NCBI RefSeq assembly: GCF_014645375.1
Contig: NZ_BMLT01000011.1
Location: forward strand, 125,632-189,631
Origin: Marinobacterium nitratireducens
GTDB lineage: Bacteria; Pseudomonadota; Gammaproteobacteria; Pseudomonadales; Balneatricaceae
Length of the DNA: 64,000 bases
Reading direction: 5' to 3'
Position 1 is the first letter of the stretch. Each line of letters begins with the position of its first letter. The position numbers and the translations under genes were made by a program. Below are positions 1-9,694 of the stretch, piece by piece. The notes under the pieces are model-generated. The model had not been told where the DNA came from and did not search any database. It saw nothing but the letters and a program-made list of their open reading frames with translations.

Positions 1-268
1 GGAACCTGCGAACAAGTTCCATTTGGTCTCTGCGGGCCCTGAAGCGTGCAGATGCAAGGCGCAGTGCGCAGGGAATGGCAGTAGTCCTTTTCAAGCACTG
101 CAACGCAGCAGATGCATGCTTCAGGACCCGCCCTTCGGGGCTTACAGCGCGAACCGGACTCTTTGTTGCCGCTTCTCGACAGGCAACCAGCATGCCTTCG
201 AAACGGCGCCTCGATTCCGGCTCGCGCTGTAAGCCAGAGCCTCATGGGGACTTATTCGTAAGTTCCCC
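1..268 (+). mobile_element. MITE-like element, family A, copy 1 (first base cut off by window edge)
   Basis: Non-autonomous repeat with imperfect terminal inverted repeats: the left end reads GGAACCTGCGAACAAGTTCC and the right end, reversed, GGGGAACTTACGAATAAGTC. A second copy, about 90% identical by eye and of the same 268-bp length, lies reversed at 32477-32744, and a 64-bp deletion form lies at 18713-18776. It encodes no transposase. The interior holds a hairpin: CCTGAAGC near 40 pairs with GCTTCAGG near 118, enclosing GCAGTGC/GCACTGC. One frame is open from 23 to a TAA at 230-232; the copy inside the DUF4399 gene has lost this stop. The mobilising transposase is not in the window. Confidence 0.75.
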
Positions 269-310
269 AGGCCGGCCGCCGCACTCGGCAACGCCGACAG
301 ATATTCAACA

Positions 311-829
311 CTAGCGGTCCTGGCTGTACGCCTGATACTCGACGGCGACGATCTCGTACCAGACTTCGCTGCCGTCGGGTTTTTCCAGCGTGACTTCGTC
401 GCCGATACTGCGCTTTAGCAGCAGCCGTGCCAGCGGCGAATCGACGCTGATATAGTTTTGCGCCGCGTCGATTTCGTCGGCGCCGACGATGCGATAGCGT
501 TTTTCCACGTCATCCTCGTCGGCCAGGGTGACCCAGGCGCCGAAGAATACGGTGTCGCGGTCCTCGGGGATTCTGTCCACCACGGTAATGTCGTCGAGCC
601 GTTTCGACAGATAGCGCACGCGGCGGTCGATCTCCCGCAGCTGCTTCTTGCCGTAAATGTACTCGGCGTTTTCCGAGCGATCCCCCTGGGCGGCGGCTTC
701 CCGCACCGCTTCCGTGACGGCGGGGCGCTTTACCTTCCAGAGATGCTTCAGCTCTTCGTTGAGACGCTGGTAGCCTTCGGCGGTGATATATTTCGAGCTG
801 CGAGGCTGTGGTGGCCGCCATCTTCCCAT
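311..829 (-). CDS. greB: Transcription elongation factor GreB
   Basis: Rescues backtracked RNA polymerase by stimulating cleavage of the nascent transcript from the secondary channel. The 172-residue protein has the N-terminal coiled-coil hairpin with the tip motif QGDRSEN at residues 48-54, whose acidic residues position the catalytic magnesium. This is followed by KKQLREIDRRVRYL, which is characteristic of GreB rather than GreA, and a C-terminal FKBP-like domain. The N-terminus carries about 12 extra residues (RWRPPQPRSS) compared with the usual 158-residue form. It is divergently oriented to the small gene at 918, and its 3' end lies about 40 bases from a MITE-like element. Confidence 0.95.
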   Translation of the reverse strand: MGRWRPPQPRSSKYITAEGYQRLNEELKHLWKVKRPAVTEAVREAAAQGDRSENAEYIYGKKQLREIDRRVRYLSKRLDDITVVDRIPEDRDTVFFGAWVTLADEDDVEKRYRIVGADEIDAAQNYISVDSPLARLLLKRSIGDEVTLEKPDGSEVWYEIVAVEYQAYSQDR

Positions 830-917
830 GCTGTTTCCTTGTGTGAGGCGTTAAAGTATTCGGGCCTCTGACCGATAACCTGAGAACTTTTCGCAGTCCT
901 TCCGCCAGCCCGAGCCG

Positions 918-1337
918 ATGCAGACCGATGCTATCCAGAGCCGTATCGAAAACCTGACCGCAGGCCTGACGCCGGCGGTGCAGGCCGGCCAGGGCGCGCA
1001 GTTTTCGCTGCTGCTGAGTCTGATATCGGTCAATCAGCAGCAGTATACTCCGGCGCAACCACCCCCTGCACAGGGTGCTGTCGAACCGGCGCCCGAGCCC
1101 CGCTATCCGGACCCCCGCAGTTTCTACACCGAAGCCTTTACCGAGCGGCTGAACCGTTCGCTGCGCCAGTCGCAGCCGGGCGAGTTTGCGCTGCTGTGCA
1201 GCTATCTCGATGTTGCCGCCAGCATTCCCCGGCAGACGCAGCGCGCGCTCGACCGCTTCGAGCAGGTCGCACTGATGTCGAGCGGGCGGCTTATGCTGGA
1301 TCGAATCGAGGCCTCCCGCCTGCAGTTGTCGGCCTGA
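918..1337 (+). CDS. Conserved hypothetical protein, 139 aa
   Basis: No family recognised. The protein is soluble, without signal peptide or membrane segment. It has an N-terminal helical stretch, a Pro-rich linker (residues 45-65), then a helical C-terminal half containing FTERLNRSLRQSQPGEFALL and CSYLDVAASIPRQTQRALDR. The start ATG follows CCGAGCCG, a weak ribosome binding site. The gene is divergent from greB, with about 90 bases between the two starts, and is followed after 78 bases by an EamA transporter gene. Composition matches its neighbours, and opposite-strand ORFs across it look like shadows. I infer a small cytoplasmic protein conserved in relatives, without assigning a function. 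Confidence 0.7.
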   Translation: MQTDAIQSRIENLTAGLTPAVQAGQGAQFSLLLSLISVNQQQYTPAQPPPAQGAVEPAPEPRYPDPRSFYTEAFTERLNRSLRQSQPGEFALLCSYLDVAASIPRQTQRALDRFEQVALMSSGRLMLDRIEASRLQLSA

Positions 1338-1415
1338 CAGTCCGCCATTTTCTTTGCCAGCGCGGCCGGTTAGACTCGGCGCTCTTTCAGGCTTCGCGAA
1401 TCCGAAGAGGGTGTC

Positions 1416-2300
1416 ATGACGGAAAAATCTCAGGGACGGGCGCTGGTTCTCGGGCTCGCTGCGGTGTTGCTCTGGTCGACGGTAGCGACGGCCTTCAAGC
1501 TGGCGCTGGCATACCTGACGCCGCTGCAGCTGCTGGCCATCGCCTCCGTTGTCTCGACGCTGGTGCTGGCGCTGGCGGTCAGTTGGCAGCGGGCCTGGGG
1601 CGATGTCGGCGAGGCCTGGCGTAACGGTCGCTGGCGCTATATCGGTCTCGGATTCCTCAATCCGTTCTTCTATTACTTCATACTGTTCAAGGCCTATGAT
1701 CTGTTGCCGGCGCAGCAGGCGCAGCCGCTCAACTACACCTGGGCGCTGACGCTGTCGCTGCTGGCGGTGCCGCTGCTGGGGCAGCGCCTGCACGGGCGCG
1801 ACTTCGTCGCCATGGCGATGGGTTACGGTGGCGTGCTGGTCATCGCCACCCGCGGCGATGTGCTGGGACTGCAGTTCGACAGCCCGCTGGGGGTGGCGCT
1901 GGCGCTCGGCAGTACGATCATCTGGGCGTTGTACTGGATTCTCAATGCCCGCAGCCAGGAGTCACCGGTGGTGGGGCTGCTGCTGTGCTTCCTCACCGGT
2001 CTGCCCTGGGTACTCGCCGCCGCCTGGTTGAGCGACGGCTTTCCGCAGGACTGGAACGGGGTGACGGCGGCCGTTTACGTCGGATTTTTCGAGATGGGCG
2101 TGACCTTCATGCTCTGGCTCGGCGCCCTCAAGACCGCGGTCCATGCCAGCCGGGTCAGCAACCTGATCTTTCTGTCACCCTTTCTGTCGCTGATTTTTAT
2201 CAGTCAGATTCTCGGCGAGTCGATCCATCCGACGGTCTACATCGGACTGCTGCTGATCGTCGGCGGCGTGATACTGCAGCAGTGGAAGCGCAGGAACTGA
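1416..2300 (+). CDS. DMT superfamily transporter, EamA family
   Basis: Inner-membrane drug/metabolite transporter, 294 residues, with about ten hydrophobic segments arranged as two EamA repeats. The first segment starts near residue 10 (VLGLAAVLLWSTVATAFKLA) and the second repeat near residue 150 (GVALALGSTIIWALYWILN). The N-terminal WSTVATAFKL and the LWLGALKT near residue 240 are typical of the family. Substrates of such proteins are usually amino acids, purines or related metabolites and cannot be read from sequence. The start ATG follows GAAGAGG at suitable spacing. The gene stands alone between two hypothetical genes and ends in basic residues KRRN. Confidence 0.88.
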   Translation: MTEKSQGRALVLGLAAVLLWSTVATAFKLALAYLTPLQLLAIASVVSTLVLALAVSWQRAWGDVGEAWRNGRWRYIGLGFLNPFFYYFILFKAYDLLPAQQAQPLNYTWALTLSLLAVPLLGQRLHGRDFVAMAMGYGGVLVIATRGDVLGLQFDSPLGVALALGSTIIWALYWILNARSQESPVVGLLLCFLTGLPWVLAAAWLSDGFPQDWNGVTAAVYVGFFEMGVTFMLWLGALKTAVHASRVSNLIFLSPFLSLIFISQILGESIHPTVYIGLLLIVGGVILQQWKRRN

Positions 2301-2443
2301 GCCGGCGGTCCGGTCCGGGAGGGCGGCTGCCGGGTGAAACCCTGTGAGGCTCTGTTTCGGCCAGGTGACGCTGTTTTTAGACACTGGCTACTGCTGCGCA
2401 AAATTGCTTCAATTCAACTACTGATGTGATCCGGAGCCAAGTG

Positions 2444-3211
2444 ATGAAAGCGTTCGAGAAGCGTTGGGGTTTGGGGGCTGCTGCGCTTGCGGCGGTCCTG
2501 CTCGCAGCACCGCCCGTAATCGACAGTGTTACCGGGCTGGATACCGGTGGTTCGGTACTGGCCAAGAACGGCAACGGTGATGGTAATGGCGGCGGCAATG
2601 GCAAGGGCGGTGGCAATGGTAACGGTGGCGGTCATGGCGGGGGCCGTGGCGGCGATCATGGCGGCGGTAACCAGGGTGGTCACGCCGGCGGCCAGGGCGC
2701 AAGTCATGATGCGAAGGGCGCCGAAGCGGGTGCTTCCCGTGCGGGCGAAAAGTCGCACAGCCGCGGGCTGGCCCGGGGCCACGACAAGAGCCGGGTAGGC
2801 GGTCGGTCGCTGGGTAACGATCGGCGGGCGGTCGCAAGTGCATTGGGCAGTCTCAACGCCGCCCATGCATCCGCCAATGCCCGCCTGCATGCGGCGCCCG
2901 GCTCGAGGGTCGGGCTGATCGCGCAATACGAGGAGGCGGTGCTCGAGGGCCGCGAGCTGAGCGAGAGACTGGAGCGGTTGGAGCGCCGGCTCGACGATCT
3001 CTACGAACAGGCGGCACTGCCGGATGCGGATCCTCAGATTGCAGAGCAGATCGAGCGACTGGAGCGCAGGCAGCGGCGGTTGGAGCGGGCGGTCGAGACC
3101 GCGGCGCGTATCGAGGCGGAGTCGCTTGTTGCGGCGGCCAACAAGGAGCTCAACGACGAGGTAGTGGCCGAGCTCAATGCCCTGCTGGGGATACAGCCCG
3201 AAGCCTACTGA
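2444..3211 (+). CDS. Gly/Asn/His-rich secreted protein with C-terminal coiled coil
   Basis: Unrecognised two-part protein of about 255 residues. A hydrophobic N-terminus (KRWGLGAAALAAVLLAAPPV) looks like a signal peptide. Residues about 42-90 are a low-complexity block of Gly with Asn, Asp, Lys and His (GNGDGNGGGNGKGGGNGNGG). The C-terminal 110 residues are strongly charged and helical with heptad-like Leu/Arg/Glu (ERLERLERRLDDLYEQ and ERLERRQRRLERAVE), so probably a coiled coil. I chose the ATG at 2444, with CCGGAG about seven bases upstream, over the GTG at 2426. Secretion is inferred only. Similar Gly-rich proteins occur next to surface or regulatory loci, but nothing here fixes a role. 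Confidence 0.7.
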   Translation: MKAFEKRWGLGAAALAAVLLAAPPVIDSVTGLDTGGSVLAKNGNGDGNGGGNGKGGGNGNGGGHGGGRGGDHGGGNQGGHAGGQGASHDAKGAEAGASRAGEKSHSRGLARGHDKSRVGGRSLGNDRRAVASALGSLNAAHASANARLHAAPGSRVGLIAQYEEAVLEGRELSERLERLERRLDDLYEQAALPDADPQIAEQIERLERRQRRLERAVETAARIEAESLVAAANKELNDEVVAELNALLGIQPEAY

Positions 3212-3258
3212 GTGCCGAGGCCTGATATCCCCCATTGGAGTGCAGCAAGCAGAGCCCG

Positions 3259-3324
3259 GGATGGGTGCAGTCGCATGGTGCCGGGCCGCCGGCCTGCAGC
3301 GTGCTACGCGCGGCGTAACCCATC
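3259..3324. repeat. Dispersed GGATGGGTG...AACCCATC palindromic repeat, unit 1
   Basis: Begins GGATGGGTGCAGTCGC and ends GGCGTAACCCATC, so the outer arms are inverted copies of GATGGGT. Related units lie at 23085-23159, 44796-44993 and 62445-62627. It sits just downstream of the convergent ends of the Gly-rich protein gene and the Sel1 lipoprotein gene and may form a stem-loop between them. Confidence 0.55.
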
Positions 3325-3332
3325 AGCTTCGT

Positions 3333-4160
3333 TCAGTCTGTCGTGCGGTCCCGCAGACGTTCGAGATCCCGCAAGTGTGGGACACTGCCGCCTGGCAGTG
3401 ACTCGGCGAGGCGGAAGGCCTCGAGCGCTTCACGGGTTCTGGGTCCCCAGAGGCCGTCGACGAGGCCCGGTTCGTACCCCAGTTGTGCAAGCTTCTGTTG
3501 CAGGTAGGTGACGGTGGCCAGGCTGCTGTCGGCCGAAGCGGCGCTCTGGACTCGATTGATCGCCTGGCGTCGCTGCGAGGCACTGCTCTTGCCCAGTAGC
3601 TGGCTGCTGGCCTTGGCGGCCTTGTCGGTGCCCGTATCAGCAGCCCGATCCGCCCAGAGCCAGGCCATGCCCGGGTCGGCGGGTAGCCCGATACCGGCGT
3701 GGTAGCAGACCGCCAGCTCCAGCATCGCCTGCGTCACGCCACCTTCGGCGGCGCGCCCGAGCCAGTACACCCCCCAGTCCTTGTCCTTCTCGACGCCGAG
3801 CCCGCTCAGGTACAGTTTGCCCAGCAGGAAGGCGGCATTGGGATGGCCGGCCTCAGCCGCGGGTTCCAGCCAGTCCGCGGCAGTGGCGAAGTCGCCGCTG
3901 ACGCCGCGTCCGGTGACGTAGGCCAGGCCGGTCATGTAGGCGGCGTCCTGGGAGCCGAAGCGCGCGGCGCGCTTGAAGTGGCGCACGCCCTGGGCGTAAT
4001 CCTGCTCGACGCCGATACCCTGGGTGAAGTTGATGCCGGTCCTGTATTCCGCCTCGGCCCGCTGTGGATCCGGCTCGGGAGTGAAGAACGGCAGCGACAG
4101 GCTGCTGCAGCCAGACATGCCGAGTGCGGCGCCAAGCGCGACTATTCTGAGCGAGCGCAT
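3333..4160 (-). CDS. Sel1-repeat lipoprotein with C-terminal peptidoglycan-binding domain
   Basis: Envelope lipoprotein of about 275 residues. I use the ATG at 4160 because it gives a standard lipoprotein signal, MRSLRIVALGAALGMSGC, with lipobox MSGC; the open frame upstream lacks this. Sel1/TPR-like repeats follow (YAQGVRHFKRAARFGSQDAA, FATAADWLEPAAEAGHPNAA, WGVYWLGRAAEGGVTQAM), which form a helical solenoid for protein contacts. The last 60 residues (LQQKLAQLGYEPGLVDGLWG with RTREALEAF) match the PG_binding_1 fold. A role anchoring or organising a cell-wall complex is inferred. It is the last gene of a minus-strand run from fumC. Confidence 0.82.
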   Translation of the reverse strand: MRSLRIVALGAALGMSGCSSLSLPFFTPEPDPQRAEAEYRTGINFTQGIGVEQDYAQGVRHFKRAARFGSQDAAYMTGLAYVTGRGVSGDFATAADWLEPAAEAGHPNAAFLLGKLYLSGLGVEKDKDWGVYWLGRAAEGGVTQAMLELAVCYHAGIGLPADPGMAWLWADRAADTGTDKAAKASSQLLGKSSASQRRQAINRVQSAASADSSLATVTYLQQKLAQLGYEPGLVDGLWGPRTREALEAFRLAESLPGGSVPHLRDLERLRDRTTD

Positions 4161-4198
4161 CAAAACACCGCCTTGCCCGGCAGCGCTGGTGCGAAGGT

Positions 4199-4603
4199 TT
4201 AGCTTTCGGTTCGCCACTGAATCTTTTCCTGCTGTCCGTTTTCCACGCGCCACCATTCGTCCGGATCCTGGCCGTTGCTCCAGCCGCCGACGATGCAGCG
4301 TATCTGGGTATCGAGCGTTCGGGATGCCTCCAGCGCGCAGTCGAGGTCCCGTCTCCAGGGTGACCTGTCTGATTTGAACCAGACACTGGTCCAGGCTTTG
4401 CCGACCACTTTTTCGTGGATCATCACCGGTACCGGAGTATCGTCGATGACGCTGTGATACTCATGGATGAGTCCCTGGGAAAAGCGCTTTTCCAGCGCCG
4501 AGCACCGCTCTTTGAGCCATAGTTCCAGCTGTTCCAGCGTGCAGTTCTTGACGTAGATCTCGATATCGGGATGGCGCTGATCAGTCATGGTGGCGGTCGT
4601 CAT
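4199..4603 (-). CDS. Conserved hypothetical protein, 134 aa
   Basis: Small soluble protein rich in Trp (eight, including WWRVEN near the C-terminus) and acidic residues, with no signal peptide or membrane segment. It contains IYVKNCTLEQLELWLKERC near the N-terminus and CIVGGWSNGQDPDEWWRV near the C-terminus. I do not recognise a named domain. Its start overlaps the 3' end of the small membrane-protein gene upstream, so the two are probably translationally coupled. Two starts are possible (4603 or the ATG at 4588) and neither has a strong ribosome binding site. Function unknown. Confidence 0.7.
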   Translation of the reverse strand: MTTATMTDQRHPDIEIYVKNCTLEQLELWLKERCSALEKRFSQGLIHEYHSVIDDTPVPVMIHEKVVGKAWTSVWFKSDRSPWRRDLDCALEASRTLDTQIRCIVGGWSNGQDPDEWWRVENGQQEKIQWRTES

Positions 4604-4855
4604 TGAAAAATCGGAAGAGTCGCAACAGGCTCAGGCAAAGATAGCCGACGGCTGCCAGTATGCTGCCGGCGCCGGCCAGTATCAAGCCGCCGAGGGCCAG
4701 CAGTTCGCGCTGCCAGCTGTCGCCAATCAGATACTCGGCCAGCAGCAGTACGGCGGCGCCGGCCGAGAACAGGGTGAAGCCGCCAAGCAGCAGGTTGAGA
4801 TTCTGGCGCGGACTGTCGGCGCGGCGCAGCAGCCAGCGTTTGAGGTCCGGGCGCT

Positions 4856-4859
<4 letters not shown>
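4581..4859 (-). CDS. Small inner-membrane protein, 92 aa
   Basis: Predicted two-segment membrane protein: a basic N-terminus (KRPDLKRWLLRRADSPRQ), a first segment around residues 24-42 (LLLGGFTLFSAGAAVLLLAE) and a second around 54-78 (LLALGGLILAGAGSILAAVG), then a basic/acidic C-terminal tail. The ATG overlaps the rlmA stop (ATGA) and its own 3' end overlaps the next gene, placing it inside a coupled minus-strand operon. No family is recognised and no function assigned. Confidence 0.7.
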
Positions 4860-6903
<2,044 letters not shown>

Positions 6904-7935
6904 TTAGTTGTGCTTGTGCAGCTCGGCGTTCAGTTCGATGGCACTCTTGTTGGTTTTGACCTCGATGCGACCGGTCTGGCTGTTGCGACGGAACAGCAGG
7001 TCCGGCTTGCCGGCCAGTTCGCCGGCCTTGATCACGCCGACTTCGTTGTTCTGGTCGTCGAGCAGGGTGACCTTGGAGCTGCCGGTGACGTAGAGACCCG
7101 CCTCGATGGTGCAGCGGTCGCCCAGCGGCAGGCCGAGGCCGGCGTTGGCGCCGAGCAGGCAGTTTTCGCCCACGGAGATGACGACGTTGTTGCCGCCGGA
7201 CAGGGTGCCCATGGTGGAGCAGCCGCCGCCGAGGTCGGAGCCGTTGCCGACGACAACGCCCGCGGAGATGCGGCCTTCGACCATGCTCACGCCAAGGGTG
7301 CCGGCGTTGAAGTTGATGAAGCCTTCGTGCATTACGGTAGTGCCCTCGCCGACGTGGGCGCCGAGGCGGATGCGGGCGGCGTCACCGACGCGGATGCCGG
7401 CCGGGACCACGTAGTTGGTCATTTTCGGGAACTTGTCGACCGAGTGAACGTCCAGTACGCGACCCTGGGCGCGGGCGGCCAGCTGACGCTTCGGCAGTTC
7501 GTCGAGGGCCACGGCGCCTTCGCTGGTCCAGGCCACGTTCGGCAGCTTGCCGAACATGCCGGTCAGATTGATACCGTGCGGCTTGACCAGACGGTGCGAC
7601 AGCAGCGAGAGCTTCAGGTAGACGTCGGCGGTGGTCTGCGGCTCGGCGTCGCTCTCCAGAATGCAGACAACCAGCGGCTGACGGGTGCCTTCCAGCACTT
7701 CGACGATCTCGGCCTGGTCTTCGGCACCGACCGACAGGAAAGCCGCTTCCAGCGCCTTGAGCTGGGATTCTTCGATCTCGATGGTCTGGTTGCCGCCCTG
7801 ATAATCCAGAGCGTCGCCGACCGCCTTGATCAGCGCTTGCGGCGCGTTCAGCAGCGGGGCGTTGAAGTAGACTTCGAGCCAGTCGCCGGCTGCGGATTTG
7901 GTGCCTACGCCGAGGCCGAATGCAAAGTTGGTCAT
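6904..7935 (-). CDS. dapD: 2,3,4,5-tetrahydropyridine-2,6-dicarboxylate N-succinyltransferase, long form
   Basis: Catalyses succinyl-CoA-dependent acylation of tetrahydrodipicolinate in lysine/diaminopimelate synthesis. At 343 residues it is the long DapD type known from Pseudomonas, not the 274-residue E. coli type. The left-handed beta-helix is visible in hexapeptide-like stretches such as GDAARIRLGAHVGEGTTVMH, VSMVEGRISAGVVVGNGSDL and GENCLLGANAGLGLPLGDRC. The start ATG is preceded by GGAGACCTGGAAC. It is flanked by the ArsC-like gene (27-base gap) and dapE, as in Pseudomonas-type dap clusters. Confidence 0.96.
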   Translation of the reverse strand: MTNFAFGLGVGTKSAAGDWLEVYFNAPLLNAPQALIKAVGDALDYQGGNQTIEIEESQLKALEAAFLSVGAEDQAEIVEVLEGTRQPLVVCILESDAEPQTTADVYLKLSLLSHRLVKPHGINLTGMFGKLPNVAWTSEGAVALDELPKRQLAARAQGRVLDVHSVDKFPKMTNYVVPAGIRVGDAARIRLGAHVGEGTTVMHEGFINFNAGTLGVSMVEGRISAGVVVGNGSDLGGGCSTMGTLSGGNNVVISVGENCLLGANAGLGLPLGDRCTIEAGLYVTGSSKVTLLDDQNNEVGVIKAGELAGKPDLLFRRNSQTGRIEVKTNKSAIELNAELHKHN

Positions 7936-7962
7936 GTTCCAGGTCTCCGTAATTTCAGGTGT

Positions 7963-8310
7963 TCAGTTGCCGAGAAGCTCGGCCCAGGTTTCGGCCTTGA
8001 AGCCGAGGTGGCGGGCGTCGCCGGTATCCAGCAGCGGGCGCTTGATCATCGCCGGATGCTCGAGCATCAGGGCGATGGCGCCGGCTTCATCGGTGCTGTT
8101 CTTGACCTCGTCGGGCTGGGCCCGCCAGGTGGTGCCGCGCTTGTTCAGCAGCGCCTCCCAGCCGAGTTCCCGGACCCAGGCTTCGAGCTGGTCGCGCTTA
8201 AGGCCGTCGACGCGGTAGTCGTGAAAGCGGTACTCGATACCGTTCTCGTCCAGCCACTTTCTGGCTTTCTTGATGGTGTCGCAGTTCTTGATGCCGTAAA
8301 CGCAGATCAT
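7963..8310 (-). CDS. ArsC-family reductase of the YffB/Spx type
   Basis: Thioredoxin-fold protein of 115 residues. It opens with ICVYGIKNCDTIKKARKWL, where the single cysteine (YGIKNCDTIKKA) is the YffB hallmark, and continues with EYRFHDYRVDGL and a C-terminal RPLLDTG corresponding to the ArsC substrate-site region. Members are glutathione-linked reductases or adaptor proteins; a true arsenate-reductase role is unlikely because there are no ars genes nearby. It lies between dapC and dapD, a placement also known in pseudomonads. Confidence 0.88.
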   Translation of the reverse strand: MICVYGIKNCDTIKKARKWLDENGIEYRFHDYRVDGLKRDQLEAWVRELGWEALLNKRGTTWRAQPDEVKNSTDEAGAIALMLEHPAMIKRPLLDTGDARHLGFKAETWAELLGN

Positions 8311-8339
8311 CCGCTTGTCCGTTTGTCTTTTTCAAAGCT

Positions 8340-8404
8340 GTAGGAGCCCACTCTGTGGGCGAAACCGTTCGGGGCCTCTGTTCGCCCGCGGAGCGGGCTC
8401 CTAC
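8340..8404. repeat. REP doublet (inverted pair), Pseudomonas-like
   Basis: Two inverted half-units face each other between dapC and the ArsC-like gene. The left unit, 8340-8364, reads TGTAGGAGCCCACTCTGTGG then GCGAA. The right unit, 8381-8404, reads TTCGCCCGCGGAGCGGGCTC then CTAC. Each unit can form its own stem and the pair can form a larger one. This resembles REPINs mobilised by RAYT transposases in pseudomonads; no RAYT gene is in view. It may act as a transcript-stabilising or terminating structure between the two genes. Confidence 0.8.
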
Positions 8405-8417
8405 GTTTGCAGTTCTC

Positions 8418-9614
8418 TCAGAGCGACTCGACGTAGGCGCGAATGCGCTCTGCCGCCTCGACGCACTCCTCGACAGTGGCGACCAGCGCCATGCGCACGA
8501 AGCCGGCGCCGGGTACCTGGCCGTCGACCTCGCGGGAGATATAACGCCCGGGCAGTACGGTGACGTTCTGCTGTTCGAACAGGCCCTGGGCGAACCGGTC
8601 GTCATCGATCGGCGTCGGCGCCCAGAGGTAAAAGCTGGCATCCGGCAGTTTGACGTCCATGACCGGCGACAGAATTTCCAGCACGCGGGCGAATTTCTCG
8701 CGGTACTTGTCGCGGTTTTCCAGTACGTGGGTCTCGTCGTTCCAGGCGGCGATCGAGGCCAGTTGGTGCTGGATCGGCATCGAGCTGCCGTGGTAGGTGC
8801 GGTAGCTGAGGAAGGGTACCAGCAGCTCGGCGTCGCCGGCGATGAAGCCCGAGCGCAGCCCCGGTAGGTTGGAGCGTTTGGACAGGCTATGGAACACCAC
8901 GCAGTTGCGGTAGTCGTCGCGGCCGAGTTCCGCGCAGACCTGCAGCAGACCGACCGGTGCTTGGGCCTCGTCGAAATACAGCTCCGAGTAGCACTCGTCG
9001 GAGGCGATGATGAAGTCGTATTCGTCGGACAGCGCGATCAGTTTTTTCAGCATGTCCCGTCCCACCACCGCCCCGGTGGGGTTGCCGGGCGAGCACAGGA
9101 ACAACAGCTGGCAGCGGCGCCAGATATCGGCCGGCACCGCATCGAAGTCCGGAATGAAGCCATTTTCGGCGTCGCAGGCCAGGAACCAGGGCTTCGCGCC
9201 GGCGAGGTAGGCCGCGCCCTCGTAGATCTGGTAGAAGGGGTTCGGCGAGACCACCAGGGCATCGTCACGGCGGTCGACCGCGGCCTGGGTGAAGGCGAAG
9301 ATGGCTTCGCGGGTGCCGTTGACCGGCAGCACATTGCGGCCGATATCGAGACTGCCGGCCCTGAGCGAAAAACGGCGCTCGCACCAGTCGGCGATCGCCT
9401 GGCGCAGTTCCGGCATGCCGGCGGTGGTCGGGTAGTTGGCCAGACTGCCCAGGTTGTCTGCCAGCACCTGGGCGACGAACGCCGGCGACGGATGTTTCGG
9501 CTCACCGATCGACAGCGCGATATGCGCCTTGTCGGCCGGCGGCGTCACCTCGGCCTTCAGGGCCGCGAGTTTTTCGAACGGGTAGGGCTGGAGCTTTGCA
9601 AGATCCCGATTCAT
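8418..9614 (-). CDS. dapC: Succinyldiaminopimelate transaminase
   Basis: PLP-dependent class I/II aminotransferase, 398 residues, expected to convert N-succinyl-2-amino-6-ketopimelate to N-succinyl-LL-diaminopimelate. The start at 9614 gives MNRDLAKLQPYPFEKLAALK, the DapC N-terminus. The PLP lysine is in FHSLSKRSNLPGLRSGFIAG near residue 236, and other fold markers are SIGEPKHPSP, SPNPFYQIYEGAA and FLCSPGNPTGAV. An open frame continues upstream to 10907 in the same phase but is a shadow of fumC. It is separated from the ArsC-like gene by a REP doublet, and clustering with dapD and dapE supports the specificity. Confidence 0.92.
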   Translation of the reverse strand: MNRDLAKLQPYPFEKLAALKAEVTPPADKAHIALSIGEPKHPSPAFVAQVLADNLGSLANYPTTAGMPELRQAIADWCERRFSLRAGSLDIGRNVLPVNGTREAIFAFTQAAVDRRDDALVVSPNPFYQIYEGAAYLAGAKPWFLACDAENGFIPDFDAVPADIWRRCQLLFLCSPGNPTGAVVGRDMLKKLIALSDEYDFIIASDECYSELYFDEAQAPVGLLQVCAELGRDDYRNCVVFHSLSKRSNLPGLRSGFIAGDAELLVPFLSYRTYHGSSMPIQHQLASIAAWNDETHVLENRDKYREKFARVLEILSPVMDVKLPDASFYLWAPTPIDDDRFAQGLFEQQNVTVLPGRYISREVDGQVPGAGFVRMALVATVEECVEAAERIRAYVESL

Positions 9615-9694
9615 CGTCAGAAGTGTCCCAGGGTTAGGCCAGATGCAAAAAAGGTACAGGATTATAGCGAATCCGGCCCCTGCGATTAACCCCT

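Noticed and set aside
23-232. A 69-residue open frame inside MITE copy 1
   Set aside because: No ribosome binding site; the frame belongs to the element. It is used only for comparison with the copy inside the DUF4399 gene.
8340-8404. An intrinsic terminator for the ArsC-like gene
   Set aside because: The inverted pair has the REP half-unit form and no T-run; it is better described as a REP doublet.
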